A stretch of DNA of 64,000 bases. Source: Lachnotalea sp041821265. Lineage in GTDB: Bacteria; Bacillota; Clostridia; Lachnospirales; Lachnospiraceae. The translations under genes were made by a program, and so were the position numbers. Positions within the stretch are counted from its first letter, which is position 1. The number at the start of each line of letters is the position of its first letter. Under the pieces are notes generated by a model, which saw only the letters and a program-made list of their open reading frames with translations, was not told the origin of the DNA and ran no database searches. Positions 49,998 to 57,835 of this stretch are shown here, one piece after another. The stretch covers positions 4,132-68,131 of the forward strand of contig JBGUEQ010000025.1 of the NCBI GenBank assembly GCA_041821265.1, read 5' to 3'.

Positions 49998-50723
49998 ATG
50001 GATTTTTTCATGATAATTGCAGTGATATGCGCTTATATTGTAAAGGGAATGTGTGGCTTTGCCAATACGTTAGTATTTAGCAGCATGCTTGCCTTTCGAA
50101 CGAGTAATATAAATATTGCACCAGTGGAGTTAGTAATAGGATATCCAGCTAATATTATAATTGCATGGAAAGAGAAAAAATCATTGTCGACCAAAATTTG
50201 GCTACCACTTTCTTGTCTTGTAATTGCAGGAAGTATTCCAGGAATTTTTCTATTAAAAGGCGGAAATATTACGCTATTAAAAATAATTTTTGGTTTTGTT
50301 ATCGTATTTATAGGAGTAGAAATGTTTTTTCGAGAATATCAGAAGAAGCAGATGAAATCATCACCCCTAGTATTGGGAGTGATTGGAATCGCTTCGGGAA
50401 TTCTATGTGGATTATTTGGTATTGGTGCCTTGCTTGCTGCATATATCGGGAGAACAACCGACAATACGAATTCCTTTCGTGGGAATCTATGTATTGTTTT
50501 TCTTGTGGAAAATACATTCAGAATCGTACTCTATTCTTTGACTGGTATTATTAATAGTAATACGATAAAAACCGCTGTACTACTAATGCCTTTTATGCTA
50601 CTTGGATTAGTTATTGGAAATCAATTGACGAAAGTATTTAACGAAAAAATGGTAAAGAAATTCGTGATTGTCTTACTGATTTTGTCGGGAGTTTCGTTGA
50701 TTGTGAAAAACATGTTTGCGTGA
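49998..50723 (+). CDS. TauE/SafE family sulfite/organic anion exporter
   Basis: About 241 residues with eight membrane segments in two repeats: VKGMCGFANTLVFS in the first half and GIASGILCGLFGIGALLAAYIGRTT in the second (in parts). These glycine-rich motifs mark TauE/SafE. Members export sulfite, sulfoacetate or related anions; the substrate here is open. I chose ATG 49998, eight bases after AAGGAG; ATG 49992 is too near. Confidence 0.85.
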   Translation: MDFFMIIAVICAYIVKGMCGFANTLVFSSMLAFRTSNINIAPVELVIGYPANIIIAWKEKKSLSTKIWLPLSCLVIAGSIPGIFLLKGGNITLLKIIFGFVIVFIGVEMFFREYQKKQMKSSPLVLGVIGIASGILCGLFGIGALLAAYIGRTTDNTNSFRGNLCIVFLVENTFRIVLYSLTGIINSNTIKTAVLLMPFMLLGLVIGNQLTKVFNEKMVKKFVIVLLILSGVSLIVKNMFA

Positions 50724-50854
50724 TGTAACATACACTATTTCATTTCTTTGATTCTGAGTATTTGACAGGTAGAAGATTTTTGGAAATTTTAAAAACAAAA
50801 ATGGTAAAATCAACATTTATTGCTACTGAGTAAATAGATAAGGTGGTAAGCGAT

Positions 50855-50959
50855 ATGAAAAATACATATACATTTGCAAAAGATTATAAAGACAACGATG
50901 TCTTGAGGAAAAGTTTAAGTGCATTAGCAGTAAATACCTTTGGGGTAAGTTATGAGTAA
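50855..50959 (+). pseudogene. N-terminal stub of a GNAT acetyltransferase
   Basis: A 34-codon frame with AAGGTGG upstream: MKNTYTFAKDYKDNDVLRKS and LSALAVNTFGVSYE. This matches the first 35 residues of clostridial GNAT proteins of the type YTFAKDY.DN..LR.SF..L...TFG.DFE.W. It ends in TAA and nothing downstream continues the domain, so the gene is truncated. The stub is in an otherwise gene-free 270-base interval. Confidence 0.6.
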
Positions 50960-50993
50960 ATCCAAACAGAACATAAGGTATATGAATAATTAA

Positions 50994-52229
50994 TTATCTA
51001 GCATCAACAATCTGAATACAAGAATTCTTCTTTTGAGATAATCTAACATCCAAAGCACGAATAGCAAAGAATGTGCAAATACCCATGATCAATATAATTG
51101 GCCATACAAATCGAATACCCAAATGAGTAATTACAATACCCATTGAAAATATACCAAAACTCTTTCCAACTGCACTTACAATGGTTTGAAAGGCGGAACT
51201 TCTAGTGCGCATAGAAATATCTACATGCTGCAAAACATAAATTCCAATATTGGTAGACATTAATATTTCGCCAAAGGTCCACAGTATGGTCGAAGGAATA
51301 AATACCCCCAAAGATATTGGAAATGACAAAAGTCCAAATCCCATACCAAGACAAATACCAGCACAAGAAATATTAAAGAGCAGAGATTTATTTCTTGTAT
51401 AATATGTAATAAGTGGAGTAGCAACTACAACAGTAATAGCATTGACACTCATGAGCGTACCAAATAAGATGGCACTTTGGTTATCATAGAGTTCTTTTAA
51501 TAAAAGTGGCAAAGAAAAACTGTGTTGTGCATACATAAAAGATAGGAAAATATATAGTAAGAGTAATAAGCTTAAAGCGGGTGTCTTTAAAACAAATTTT
51601 AAAAAATCTAAAAAAGTAGTTTGTGTTGTATGGGCAGTGTCTATTTTTGCAACCGTTTTTGGGAGATGTATAAAAAACGCCACGAGACAAACTGCAATAT
51701 AAGAAGTAAGTGCATCACCTAAAAAGAATAACATTAAATAGTTATTATACAAAAATCCAGATAGCAAAGGACCTACTGCGACGCCAATATTTATTCCAAG
51801 GTATAAAAAGGAGTAAGCAGTTTTTCTGTTTATATCATCTACTAAATCATATACAAAAGCATTTAAAATAGGTCTTACAGCAGAAGAAAAGAAGGTAGAA
51901 ATAAGTAATAATATTACTACAGCATGATGATTTGAAATAAAAGCGCAAAGCATAAGACAAAAAGCGGAGGCACTTTGAACTAGTATATAGGCACTTTTTT
52001 GATTCCAACGATCTGCGAGGCTACCACCGAAAAGTGCTCCTGGAATTTGTATCAATACGGTAGCCGTTACAATACTGGCAGCATACGCAGCACTGTACCT
52101 GAACTTTGCCGTTAAAAAGAGTGACATAAAGGGCACGACAAAATCACCGAATGCATTGATGAATTTAACAAAGAATAAGATTAAAATATTTTTAGGTAGA
52201 TGACGGTACATACTTAAGATATTACGCAT
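50994..52229 (-). CDS. Major facilitator superfamily transporter
   Basis: A 411-residue protein with twelve membrane segments. The loop 2-3 motif GGSLADRWNQKSAYIL and GINIGVAVGPLLSGFLY (motif C region) indicate a drug-efflux-type MFS carrier. AAAGGA precedes the ATG on the minus strand. It is divergent from the MocR-type regulator at 52427, the probable controller. Substrate unknown. Confidence 0.9.
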   Translation of the reverse strand: MRNILSMYRHLPKNILILFFVKFINAFGDFVVPFMSLFLTAKFRYSAAYAASIVTATVLIQIPGALFGGSLADRWNQKSAYILVQSASAFCLMLCAFISNHHAVVILLLISTFFSSAVRPILNAFVYDLVDDINRKTAYSFLYLGINIGVAVGPLLSGFLYNNYLMLFFLGDALTSYIAVCLVAFFIHLPKTVAKIDTAHTTQTTFLDFLKFVLKTPALSLLLLLYIFLSFMYAQHSFSLPLLLKELYDNQSAILFGTLMSVNAITVVVATPLITYYTRNKSLLFNISCAGICLGMGFGLLSFPISLGVFIPSTILWTFGEILMSTNIGIYVLQHVDISMRTRSSAFQTIVSAVGKSFGIFSMGIVITHLGIRFVWPIILIMGICTFFAIRALDVRLSQKKNSCIQIVDAR

Positions 52230-52372
52230 AAAATGGTCCTTTCTAAAATAAAAAACTTGATAAATTGTTTTGTAATAGCTATACTATATAGAAAAACTGT
52301 ACAAGAGAAAAGATACAGATTTCAAAAAATACATTGGTACAGATTACAAATAATAAACAGTATAAGATATTT

Positions 52373-52399
52373 GTAACTATGAAGGTACTGAATCGTTAC
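52373..52399 (+). repeat. Family A right-end fragment at the MocR promoter
   Basis: GTAACTATGAAGGTACTGAATCGTTAC (in parts) matches the right end of the 15887-16019 copy. It lies in the MFS/MocR divergent region, 28 bases before the MocR start. Confidence 0.65.
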
Positions 52400-52426
52400 A
52401 GATATTCAGAAATAGGAGATAGGAAG

Positions 52427-53836
52427 ATGGAATCAATATCACCGGTGATTGATAAAAGTGCAAAAACACCAATCTACCAGCAAATTTATGAATGGATTCG
52501 ACTACAAATTTTAAATGATCAGTTAAAGGGTGGAGAAAAATTACCATCACTTAGAAAATTATCGGTTGATTTAAATATAAGTAAGAATACAATCACTACA
52601 GCATATGAACAATTGGTTGCAGAAGGGTATGTAGAAAGTATACCGAAAATCGGATATCGAGTCATAAATCTGCACACACTTTTATATGAGCCAAAAGAGC
52701 GGTTACAATATAAAACAAAGATAGAAGACACAAAGGTATATACATATAATTTAATTGGAAAAGGAATTGATCCGAATGTTTTTCAAAAAGATCTTTGGAA
52801 AAAGGTGACCAACACGGTTTTAAAAGAGGAATTTAACGAATTAACGAATTATGGAAATCCTCAAGGCGAAATAGAACTTAGAGAAGAAATAGTAAAATAC
52901 ATTTTTGAAAGTCGTGGAATTATATGTAAGCCAGAAGAAATTATGATAGGAGCGGGAACCCAGTGTTGTTTGAGTCTTCTATGTCAAATGTTATTAAAGC
53001 AGCAACCAAAAGTTTCTTACGAATCACCTGGAACAAAATGGCTTCAATTTATTTTTGAACGATATGGTTTTGAAGTAAATGAGCTGCCAATTTTAAAAGA
53101 AGGATATGACATAGAAAGTATTTGGAAAAATCAATCGGATGTCATATTTGTTACACCCTCCCATCAGTTTATGAAGGGAAAAACTATCCCAGCACGTAAT
53201 CGCATTGCTTTATTAAACTGGGCATACCAGAAAGAGGGCTTTATTATAGAGGATGACTATGATAGCGAAATGAGATATCTAACAGATACAATACCGCCAC
53301 TAAAAAGTATGGATAAAAATGGAAATGTTGTTTACATTGGTTCTTTGTCTAAGATTTTTATGCCATCACTTCGTATCGCATTTATGATACTTCCTCAATC
53401 TTTACTTAAACGGTATCACGAAGAGTATTATTTATATGAGCAAACAGCCTCGAAATTGCATCAAAAAGCGATGGCAAGATTCATGAGAGAAGGTTATTTT
53501 GACAGTCATATTCGAAGATTAAAGAAGCAGTATCGCTTAAAAAGTGAAGTCGTTTTGAAGGCAATGAAAGAATATTTAAACGGGAAAGCAGAAATAATCT
53601 TTTCAAAAGGAAGTGTATCATTGCTGTTAGCCATCAATTCAAATTTAACAGAAGAAGAGCTTGTAGAGCGAGCAAAGCAAGCGGGAGTTGCAATGAAAAC
53701 AGTAGCTGAAGTATATGAACGACATCTGGATTATCATCAGAAAGGCAGACCTAAAGTATATATTGCATTTCGAGTGTTACCTATTGAACAAGTTGAGGAG
53801 GTCATAAAACTTCTTTCAATAGTTTGGTTTGATTAG
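52427..53836 (+). CDS. MocR/PdxR-type regulator (GntR HTH fused to aminotransferase domain)
   Basis: About 469 residues. Residues 8-75 are a GntR winged helix (TPIYQQIYEWIRLQILNDQL, GGEKLPSLRKLSVDLNISKN). Residues 110-465 are a class I aminotransferase-like domain, with the pyridoxal phosphate lysine in YIGSLSKIFMPSLRIAF and EDDYDSEMRY. Such proteins act as activators or repressors, with pyridoxal phosphate or an amino compound as ligand. I chose ATG 52427, preceded by AGGAGA and AGGAAG; upstream in-frame codons derive from a repeat fragment. The divergent MFS gene is the likely target. Confidence 0.92.
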   Translation: MESISPVIDKSAKTPIYQQIYEWIRLQILNDQLKGGEKLPSLRKLSVDLNISKNTITTAYEQLVAEGYVESIPKIGYRVINLHTLLYEPKERLQYKTKIEDTKVYTYNLIGKGIDPNVFQKDLWKKVTNTVLKEEFNELTNYGNPQGEIELREEIVKYIFESRGIICKPEEIMIGAGTQCCLSLLCQMLLKQQPKVSYESPGTKWLQFIFERYGFEVNELPILKEGYDIESIWKNQSDVIFVTPSHQFMKGKTIPARNRIALLNWAYQKEGFIIEDDYDSEMRYLTDTIPPLKSMDKNGNVVYIGSLSKIFMPSLRIAFMILPQSLLKRYHEEYYLYEQTASKLHQKAMARFMREGYFDSHIRRLKKQYRLKSEVVLKAMKEYLNGKAEIIFSKGSVSLLLAINSNLTEEELVERAKQAGVAMKTVAEVYERHLDYHQKGRPKVYIAFRVLPIEQVEEVIKLLSIVWFD

Positions 53837-53882
53837 ACGATTTAAGAGTTTCGTTTAATAAGAAAATCATACGAACTTCCCT

Positions 53883-53969
53883 ATTAAATAAAAGGTACTA
53901 CGCGAAGATGAAGTGTGGATATGCAACCATCGTGGGCGTGAGAGAGTCTGCATGCAGACACGTTGTTCT
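53883..53969 (+). repeat. Dispersed repeat family C, degraded copy 3
   Basis: TTAAATAAAAGGTACTACG, GCAACCATCGTGGGCG and GTCTGCATGCAGACAC follow the order of the copies at 5988 and 27793 with deletions in between. Confidence 0.65.
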
Positions 53970-54024
53970 ATACAAAAGTAAATCATAGAGTAAAGGATAA
54001 AGTATATTATGTTTTCCAATTTTT

Positions 54025-54320
54025 TTGATTCCTCAACGTATTGTCATGTGGACAGCGGGTATCTCATATTTTACAGATGAAGGTGATAAGAAGCAAGCAT
54101 TAAAGAAGGTATTGGCACATCCGTGTATGATTGCAGTTTATATAGGTTTGATTATTATTATTACCGGCATACAAATCCCAATGGTATTATTAGATACAGT
54201 AAGGTCGTATAGTAATTGCACTACTGCAATGACAATGATGTATATTGGAACTATTTTGACAGAGATAAATTTTAAGACATTAGCATCACCAAAGCAAATT
54301 TATTTTGCAGTGATACCTTA
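54025..54320 (+). pseudogene. Auxin efflux carrier (AEC) family transporter fragment
   Basis: A frame beginning near TTG 54025 codes for IPQRIVMWTAGISYF, KKVLAHPCMIAVYIGL and NCTTAMTMMYIGTIL, typical of the middle third of AEC permeases (IPQRIVMWSAG; HPC; TTALSMI.IG). The N-terminal five membrane segments are missing and the C-terminus runs into transposase-derived sequence. No ribosome binding site. Confidence 0.75.
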
Positions 54321-54528
54321 CGTATTCTATCAGGAAATAAAAACCTTGAGGAAATGCCACATTATGATACGTTAAACTATTATCTGGAACGTTTGTCACC
54401 AGATAGTTTGTCAGCATTACGAAAAAGTTGATAACCAGCTTGATAAGAGGAAAGCAATTCAATAAATCAAAACTGCTAGGCACGTACTGGCGTGTGATTT
54501 TGAATGGAATAAAATTTATTATTCATTG
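54312..54528 (+). pseudogene. Transposase fragment, frameshifted
   Basis: One frame reads GNKNLEEMPHYDTLNYYLER and LSPDSLSALRK up to tandem stops near 54428. The next frame continues LITSLIRGKQFNKSKLLGTY and WRVILNG to a stop at about 54528. The pattern MPHYDTINDFL..L.PEEL..IR..MI..L...F...LL...W.VI.DG is the N-terminal region of a transposase family common in Clostridia. The catalytic part is gone. Confidence 0.65.
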
Positions 54529-54549
54529 CTGACTGTGAATAGTAACATC

Positions 54550-54577
54550 TTGTAAAAAAAATATATTATGATACAAT
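54550..54577 (+). promoter_or_regulatory. Promoter of the pyrimidine-nucleoside phosphorylase gene
   Basis: TTGTAA (54550-54555), 16-bp spacer, TACAAT (54572-54577). A family A-like end (GTGAATAGTAAC, 54535-54546) sits just upstream. Confidence 0.5.
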
Positions 54578-54619
54578 ATACTATTCAGTTATAAAAATAA
54601 TATTTTGGAGGTATATGTC

Positions 54620-55927
54620 ATGAGAATGTATGATTTGATTATGAAAAAAAGAGATGGTAAAGTGTTAGAACAAGATGAAATTGAAATTATGATAGAAGGA
54701 TTTACAAAGGGAACGATCCCTGATTATCAAATGTCAGCCATGATGATGGCAATTTTTTTGAAGGGTATGAATGATAGTGAAACGCTTAACTTAACAATGG
54801 CTATGGCTCATAGTGGAGACGTTCTTGATTTGTCAAATATAAATGGATTAAAAGTAGATAAACACAGTACAGGCGGCGTTGGAGATAAGACTTCATTAGT
54901 GTTAGGACCAATGGTTGCAGCACTTGGGATACCAGTAGCCAAAATGTCTGGAAGAGGATTGGGTCATACTGGCGGAACGATTGATAAATTAGAGAGTTTT
55001 GAAGGCTTTTCAGTGGATATTTCGACAGAACAATTTATTGAAAATGTGAATATAATTAAAATGGCAATCATTGGACAAACAGCAGACTTAGCTCCAGCGG
55101 ATAAAAAACTTTATGCATTAAGGGACGTGACTGCAACGGTTGACAATATGTCGTTGATTGCTAGTAGTATTATGAGTAAAAAATTAGCTGCTGGCGCCGA
55201 TGCTATTGTTTTGGATGTGAAAACGGGTAGTGGTGCATTTATGAAGACAGAAAAAGATTCCTTTGCATTAGCAAAAGAGATGGTTCAAATTGGTAATGGA
55301 GCAGGTAAGCATACGGTAGCTATTGTATCAGACATGGATCAGCCATTAGGGTTTGCAGTTGGGAATGCCCTTGAAGTGAAGGAGGCTATTGATACCCTAA
55401 ACGGAGAAGGCTCAAAGGATTTGCTAGAATTATGCATCACTTTGGGAACTTACATGCTAATTGGAACTAAGAATGCTACATCCGTGGAGGAAGCAAGACA
55501 AAAATTATATGGCACAATCAAAGACAAGAGTGCATTACATAAATTTGCTGAATTTATTAAAGCACAAGGAGGAAATCCGGCTCCTATTTATGATACATCG
55601 CTTTTACCACAAGCATCTATTAAGGAAGAGCTGAAATCTGCGCAAGAAGGTTATGTAGATCATATTATTACGGATGAGATTGGCATTGTATCCTTATTGC
55701 TTGGTGGTGGACGTGAAACGAAAACAAGCGAAATTGATCTGGCTGTTGGTCTAGTACTACACAAGAAAGTAGGAGATTATGTTCAAAAAGGTGAGAGTCT
55801 TGCAACAATATATGCAAATGATGAATCCAAATTAAAGGCTGCAAAAGAGAGATTTCAGGGTACTTATTTGATCACTTGTGAGAAAAAGGAAAAACCTAAA
55901 TTTATAAAAGGAATTGTTGAAAGTTAA
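54620..55927 (+). CDS. pdp: Pyrimidine-nucleoside phosphorylase
   Basis: About 435 residues: YDLIMKKRDGKVLEQDEIEI start (in parts), signature GLKVDKHSTGGVGDKTSL, MSGRGLGHTGGTIDKLES, and KLAAGADAIVLDVKTGSGAFM, with a C-terminal PYNP domain. It splits uridine, thymidine or deoxyuridine with phosphate for salvage. I chose ATG 54620, eight bases after GGAGG. Firmicute Pdp accepts several pyrimidine nucleosides; distinction from DeoA by sequence alone is not firm. Single gene with own promoter and terminator. Confidence 0.94.
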   Translation: MRMYDLIMKKRDGKVLEQDEIEIMIEGFTKGTIPDYQMSAMMMAIFLKGMNDSETLNLTMAMAHSGDVLDLSNINGLKVDKHSTGGVGDKTSLVLGPMVAALGIPVAKMSGRGLGHTGGTIDKLESFEGFSVDISTEQFIENVNIIKMAIIGQTADLAPADKKLYALRDVTATVDNMSLIASSIMSKKLAAGADAIVLDVKTGSGAFMKTEKDSFALAKEMVQIGNGAGKHTVAIVSDMDQPLGFAVGNALEVKEAIDTLNGEGSKDLLELCITLGTYMLIGTKNATSVEEARQKLYGTIKDKSALHKFAEFIKAQGGNPAPIYDTSLLPQASIKEELKSAQEGYVDHIITDEIGIVSLLLGGGRETKTSEIDLAVGLVLHKKVGDYVQKGESLATIYANDESKLKAAKERFQGTYLITCEKKEKPKFIKGIVES

Positions 55928-55945
55928 GATAATGGCATAAAAGAG

Positions 55946-55992
55946 ATAGAAGTTAGTAAATCAATTCATTGATATTGCTAGCTTCTATTTTG
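55946..55992 (+). terminator. Terminator of the phosphorylase gene
   Basis: ATAGAAGTTAG (55946-55956) pairs with CTAGCTTCTAT (55978-55988), inner ATCAAT/ATTGAT, followed by TTT. Confidence 0.75.
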
Positions 55993-56160
55993 GTGTGACA
56001 GTAAAACACGTGAATTTTTCTAAATGAAAGTGCATATATTAGCATTAACTACATACAAAATATAGGAATATCACGAAGCACTAGCTGTCTTATCGAATGA
56101 AATGTGAAAGTGTAGATTATGATTTGTATGGTGAATGACAGGGTGGGGGTCAAAGACAGT

Positions 56161-56457
56161 ATGAGAAGAAGAGTTGACGCTAATAGAAAAAACACTAGAC
56201 TAATGGAAAACGTAGCAGATACTCTCAAGCTTCCGAAGGATTTGCTTTTGGGGGCAGCTATTTTGACTGTAACAGGACAATGTGAAGCATATATTGAAAA
56301 TTATAGTGGAATTATAGAATATACAGATAAAAAAATTAAAGTGCAAACCAAAACTTGCAGAATAGAGATTTGTGGGAAAGAATTAAGAATCATATATTAC
56401 ACAAATGATGAAATGAAAATATCAGGTCAGATAGAGGAAATAAAATATCAGCACTAG
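56161..56457 (+). CDS. yqfC: Sporulation protein YqfC
   Basis: About 98 residues, close to the usual length. LPKDLLLGAAILTVTGQCEA, ENYSGIIEYTDKKIKVQT and CRIEICGKELRIIYYTNDEM (overlapping blocks) form the YqfC pattern of short beta-strands. It is made in the mother cell under sigma-E in B. subtilis; its exact role is not known. The start is uncertain: ATG 56161 lies ten bases after GGTGGGGGT; in-frame ATGs at 56119 and 56131 are alternatives without a site. YqfD follows at once, the normal order. Confidence 0.85.
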   Translation: MRRRVDANRKNTRLMENVADTLKLPKDLLLGAAILTVTGQCEAYIENYSGIIEYTDKKIKVQTKTCRIEICGKELRIIYYTNDEMKISGQIEEIKYQH

Positions 56458-56468
56458 GGAGTGTGAAA

Positions 56469-57704
56469 ATGTTAATAAATCTTATGAAATTCATAAGAGG
56501 ATATTTAAAAATAAGAATATACGGGTATTATCCAGAAAGATTTATCAATTTATGTAGTAAACGAAATATTTTAATATGGGGCTTGGAGAATCAAGATTGC
56601 CAGTATGAATTGTTTCTAAGCGTTGAGGATTTTCGTAAATTGAAACCAATATTGAAAAAAACAAATACAAAACTCAAAATAGTGGAACGTTGTGGACTTC
56701 CTTTTTTTTTACACAAATACAGAAAAAGAAAAATGTTTTTTGGTGGAATTGTATTATTTGCATCAATAATTTATGTACTCTCCCTCTTTATATGGGATAT
56801 CAATATAAGTGGTAATTACTCAAGAACAAATGATGTTATATTAGAATTTCTGAATGAAAATAATATTTATCATGGTATGATGAAAAATCAAATTAGTTGT
56901 GAAGATGTTGAACAACTAATTCGTAGCGAGTATAATGATGTAATCTGGGCATCAGCACAGATAAAAGGTACAAGGCTTTTGATTGAAGTACAAGAAAATA
57001 CTGATGTGGGGACTATTATGGAAAATAGTACACCAAGTGATATCGTTGCGGCAAAAGATTGCCTGATTACTAGCATTATAACCAGAAAAGGTACGCCAAT
57101 GGTTGAAAGCGGTTCCGTGGTAAAAAAAGGAGATATCCTTGTATCTGGAAGAGTAGATGTGTATAATGATAATGCTGAGATAGAAGATTATCAGTATTAT
57201 AATGCAGATGCGGACATTTATGCTAAATCATCACTTGATTATGTGGACAGTTTTGATGTTAACTATGAATATAAGAACTATACTCAAAAACAAAGTGTAA
57301 GATATTATTTAAAAATTCTTAACAAAAAAATAAATATATTAAATGGTAAAATTAGTTATAATAAGTATGATGTTTTTACAAATGAAAAACAATTAAAGTT
57401 CTCTACAAATTTCTATCTTCCGCTAATTGTGGGAAAAGTTCAGATAAAAGAGTATAGTGCAGAAGAAAAAACCTATACAAAAGAGGAAGCAATTTCACTT
57501 GGAAATAAACACCTTCAGGAATATTGTGAAAAATTAATTGAAAAAGGGGTTCAAATTGTCGGAAATAATGTTAAAATACATATAGGAAAAAAATCCTGTG
57601 AAGCAGATGGATATCTTACAATTGTTGAAAAGACTGGTATAAGAGTGAATACAGAGATTTTAACAATTCCAGAAGAAGGGACTAATACGGATGAGCTTGA
57701 ATGA
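56469..57704 (+). CDS. yqfD: Sporulation protein YqfD
   Basis: About 411 residues. A cytoplasmic N-terminal region (IRIYGYYPERFINLCSKRNI) is followed by one membrane segment (FFGGIVLFASIIYVLSLFIW) and a large extracytoplasmic part with DVEQLIRSEYNDVIWASAQI, GTRLLIEVQENT, VAAKDCLITSI and VKKGDILVSGRV, the YqfD pattern. In B. subtilis it is needed for efficient sporulation. I chose ATG 56469, six bases after AGGGAG. Its stop codon overlaps the ATG of a 44-codon ORF (ATGA). Confidence 0.9.
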   Translation: MLINLMKFIRGYLKIRIYGYYPERFINLCSKRNILIWGLENQDCQYELFLSVEDFRKLKPILKKTNTKLKIVERCGLPFFLHKYRKRKMFFGGIVLFASIIYVLSLFIWDINISGNYSRTNDVILEFLNENNIYHGMMKNQISCEDVEQLIRSEYNDVIWASAQIKGTRLLIEVQENTDVGTIMENSTPSDIVAAKDCLITSIITRKGTPMVESGSVVKKGDILVSGRVDVYNDNAEIEDYQYYNADADIYAKSSLDYVDSFDVNYEYKNYTQKQSVRYYLKILNKKINILNGKISYNKYDVFTNEKQLKFSTNFYLPLIVGKVQIKEYSAEEKTYTKEEAISLGNKHLQEYCEKLIEKGVQIVGNNVKIHIGKKSCEADGYLTIVEKTGIRVNTEILTIPEEGTNTDELE

Positions 57705-57835
57705 AATCATTATTTAAATGCCGGCGGAATATGCTAAAAATGTATTTGGTCCATTTGATTTTTGTTAAAAAGATTGTAAAAGCATATGAGGAATATGAAT
57801 CGAAAGAAAATACGAGATCAAGGACAAGAAAGTGA
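57701..57835 (+). CDS. 44-residue basic protein, translationally coupled on both sides
   Basis: ATG 57701 overlaps the yqfD stop (ATGA), and its own stop overlaps the GTG start of the PgpH-like gene (GTGA, 57832-57835). The peptide is MKSLFKCRRNMLKMYLVHLI followed by FVKKIVKAYEEYESKENTRS and RTRK: a basic start, a short hydrophobic stretch (about residues 14-22) and a charged tail. Four-base overlaps on both sides are strong signs of a translated gene. I do not recognise a family. It occupies the place where phoH normally stands. It could be the remnant of a replaced gene kept for coupling. Confidence 0.6.
   Translation: MKSLFKCRRNMLKMYLVHLIFVKKIVKAYEEYESKENTRSRTRK

Noticed and set aside
50165..50554. 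129-codon plus-strand ORF
   Set aside because: It is the shifted frame inside the TauE/SafE gene, whose own frame shows clear membrane repeats.
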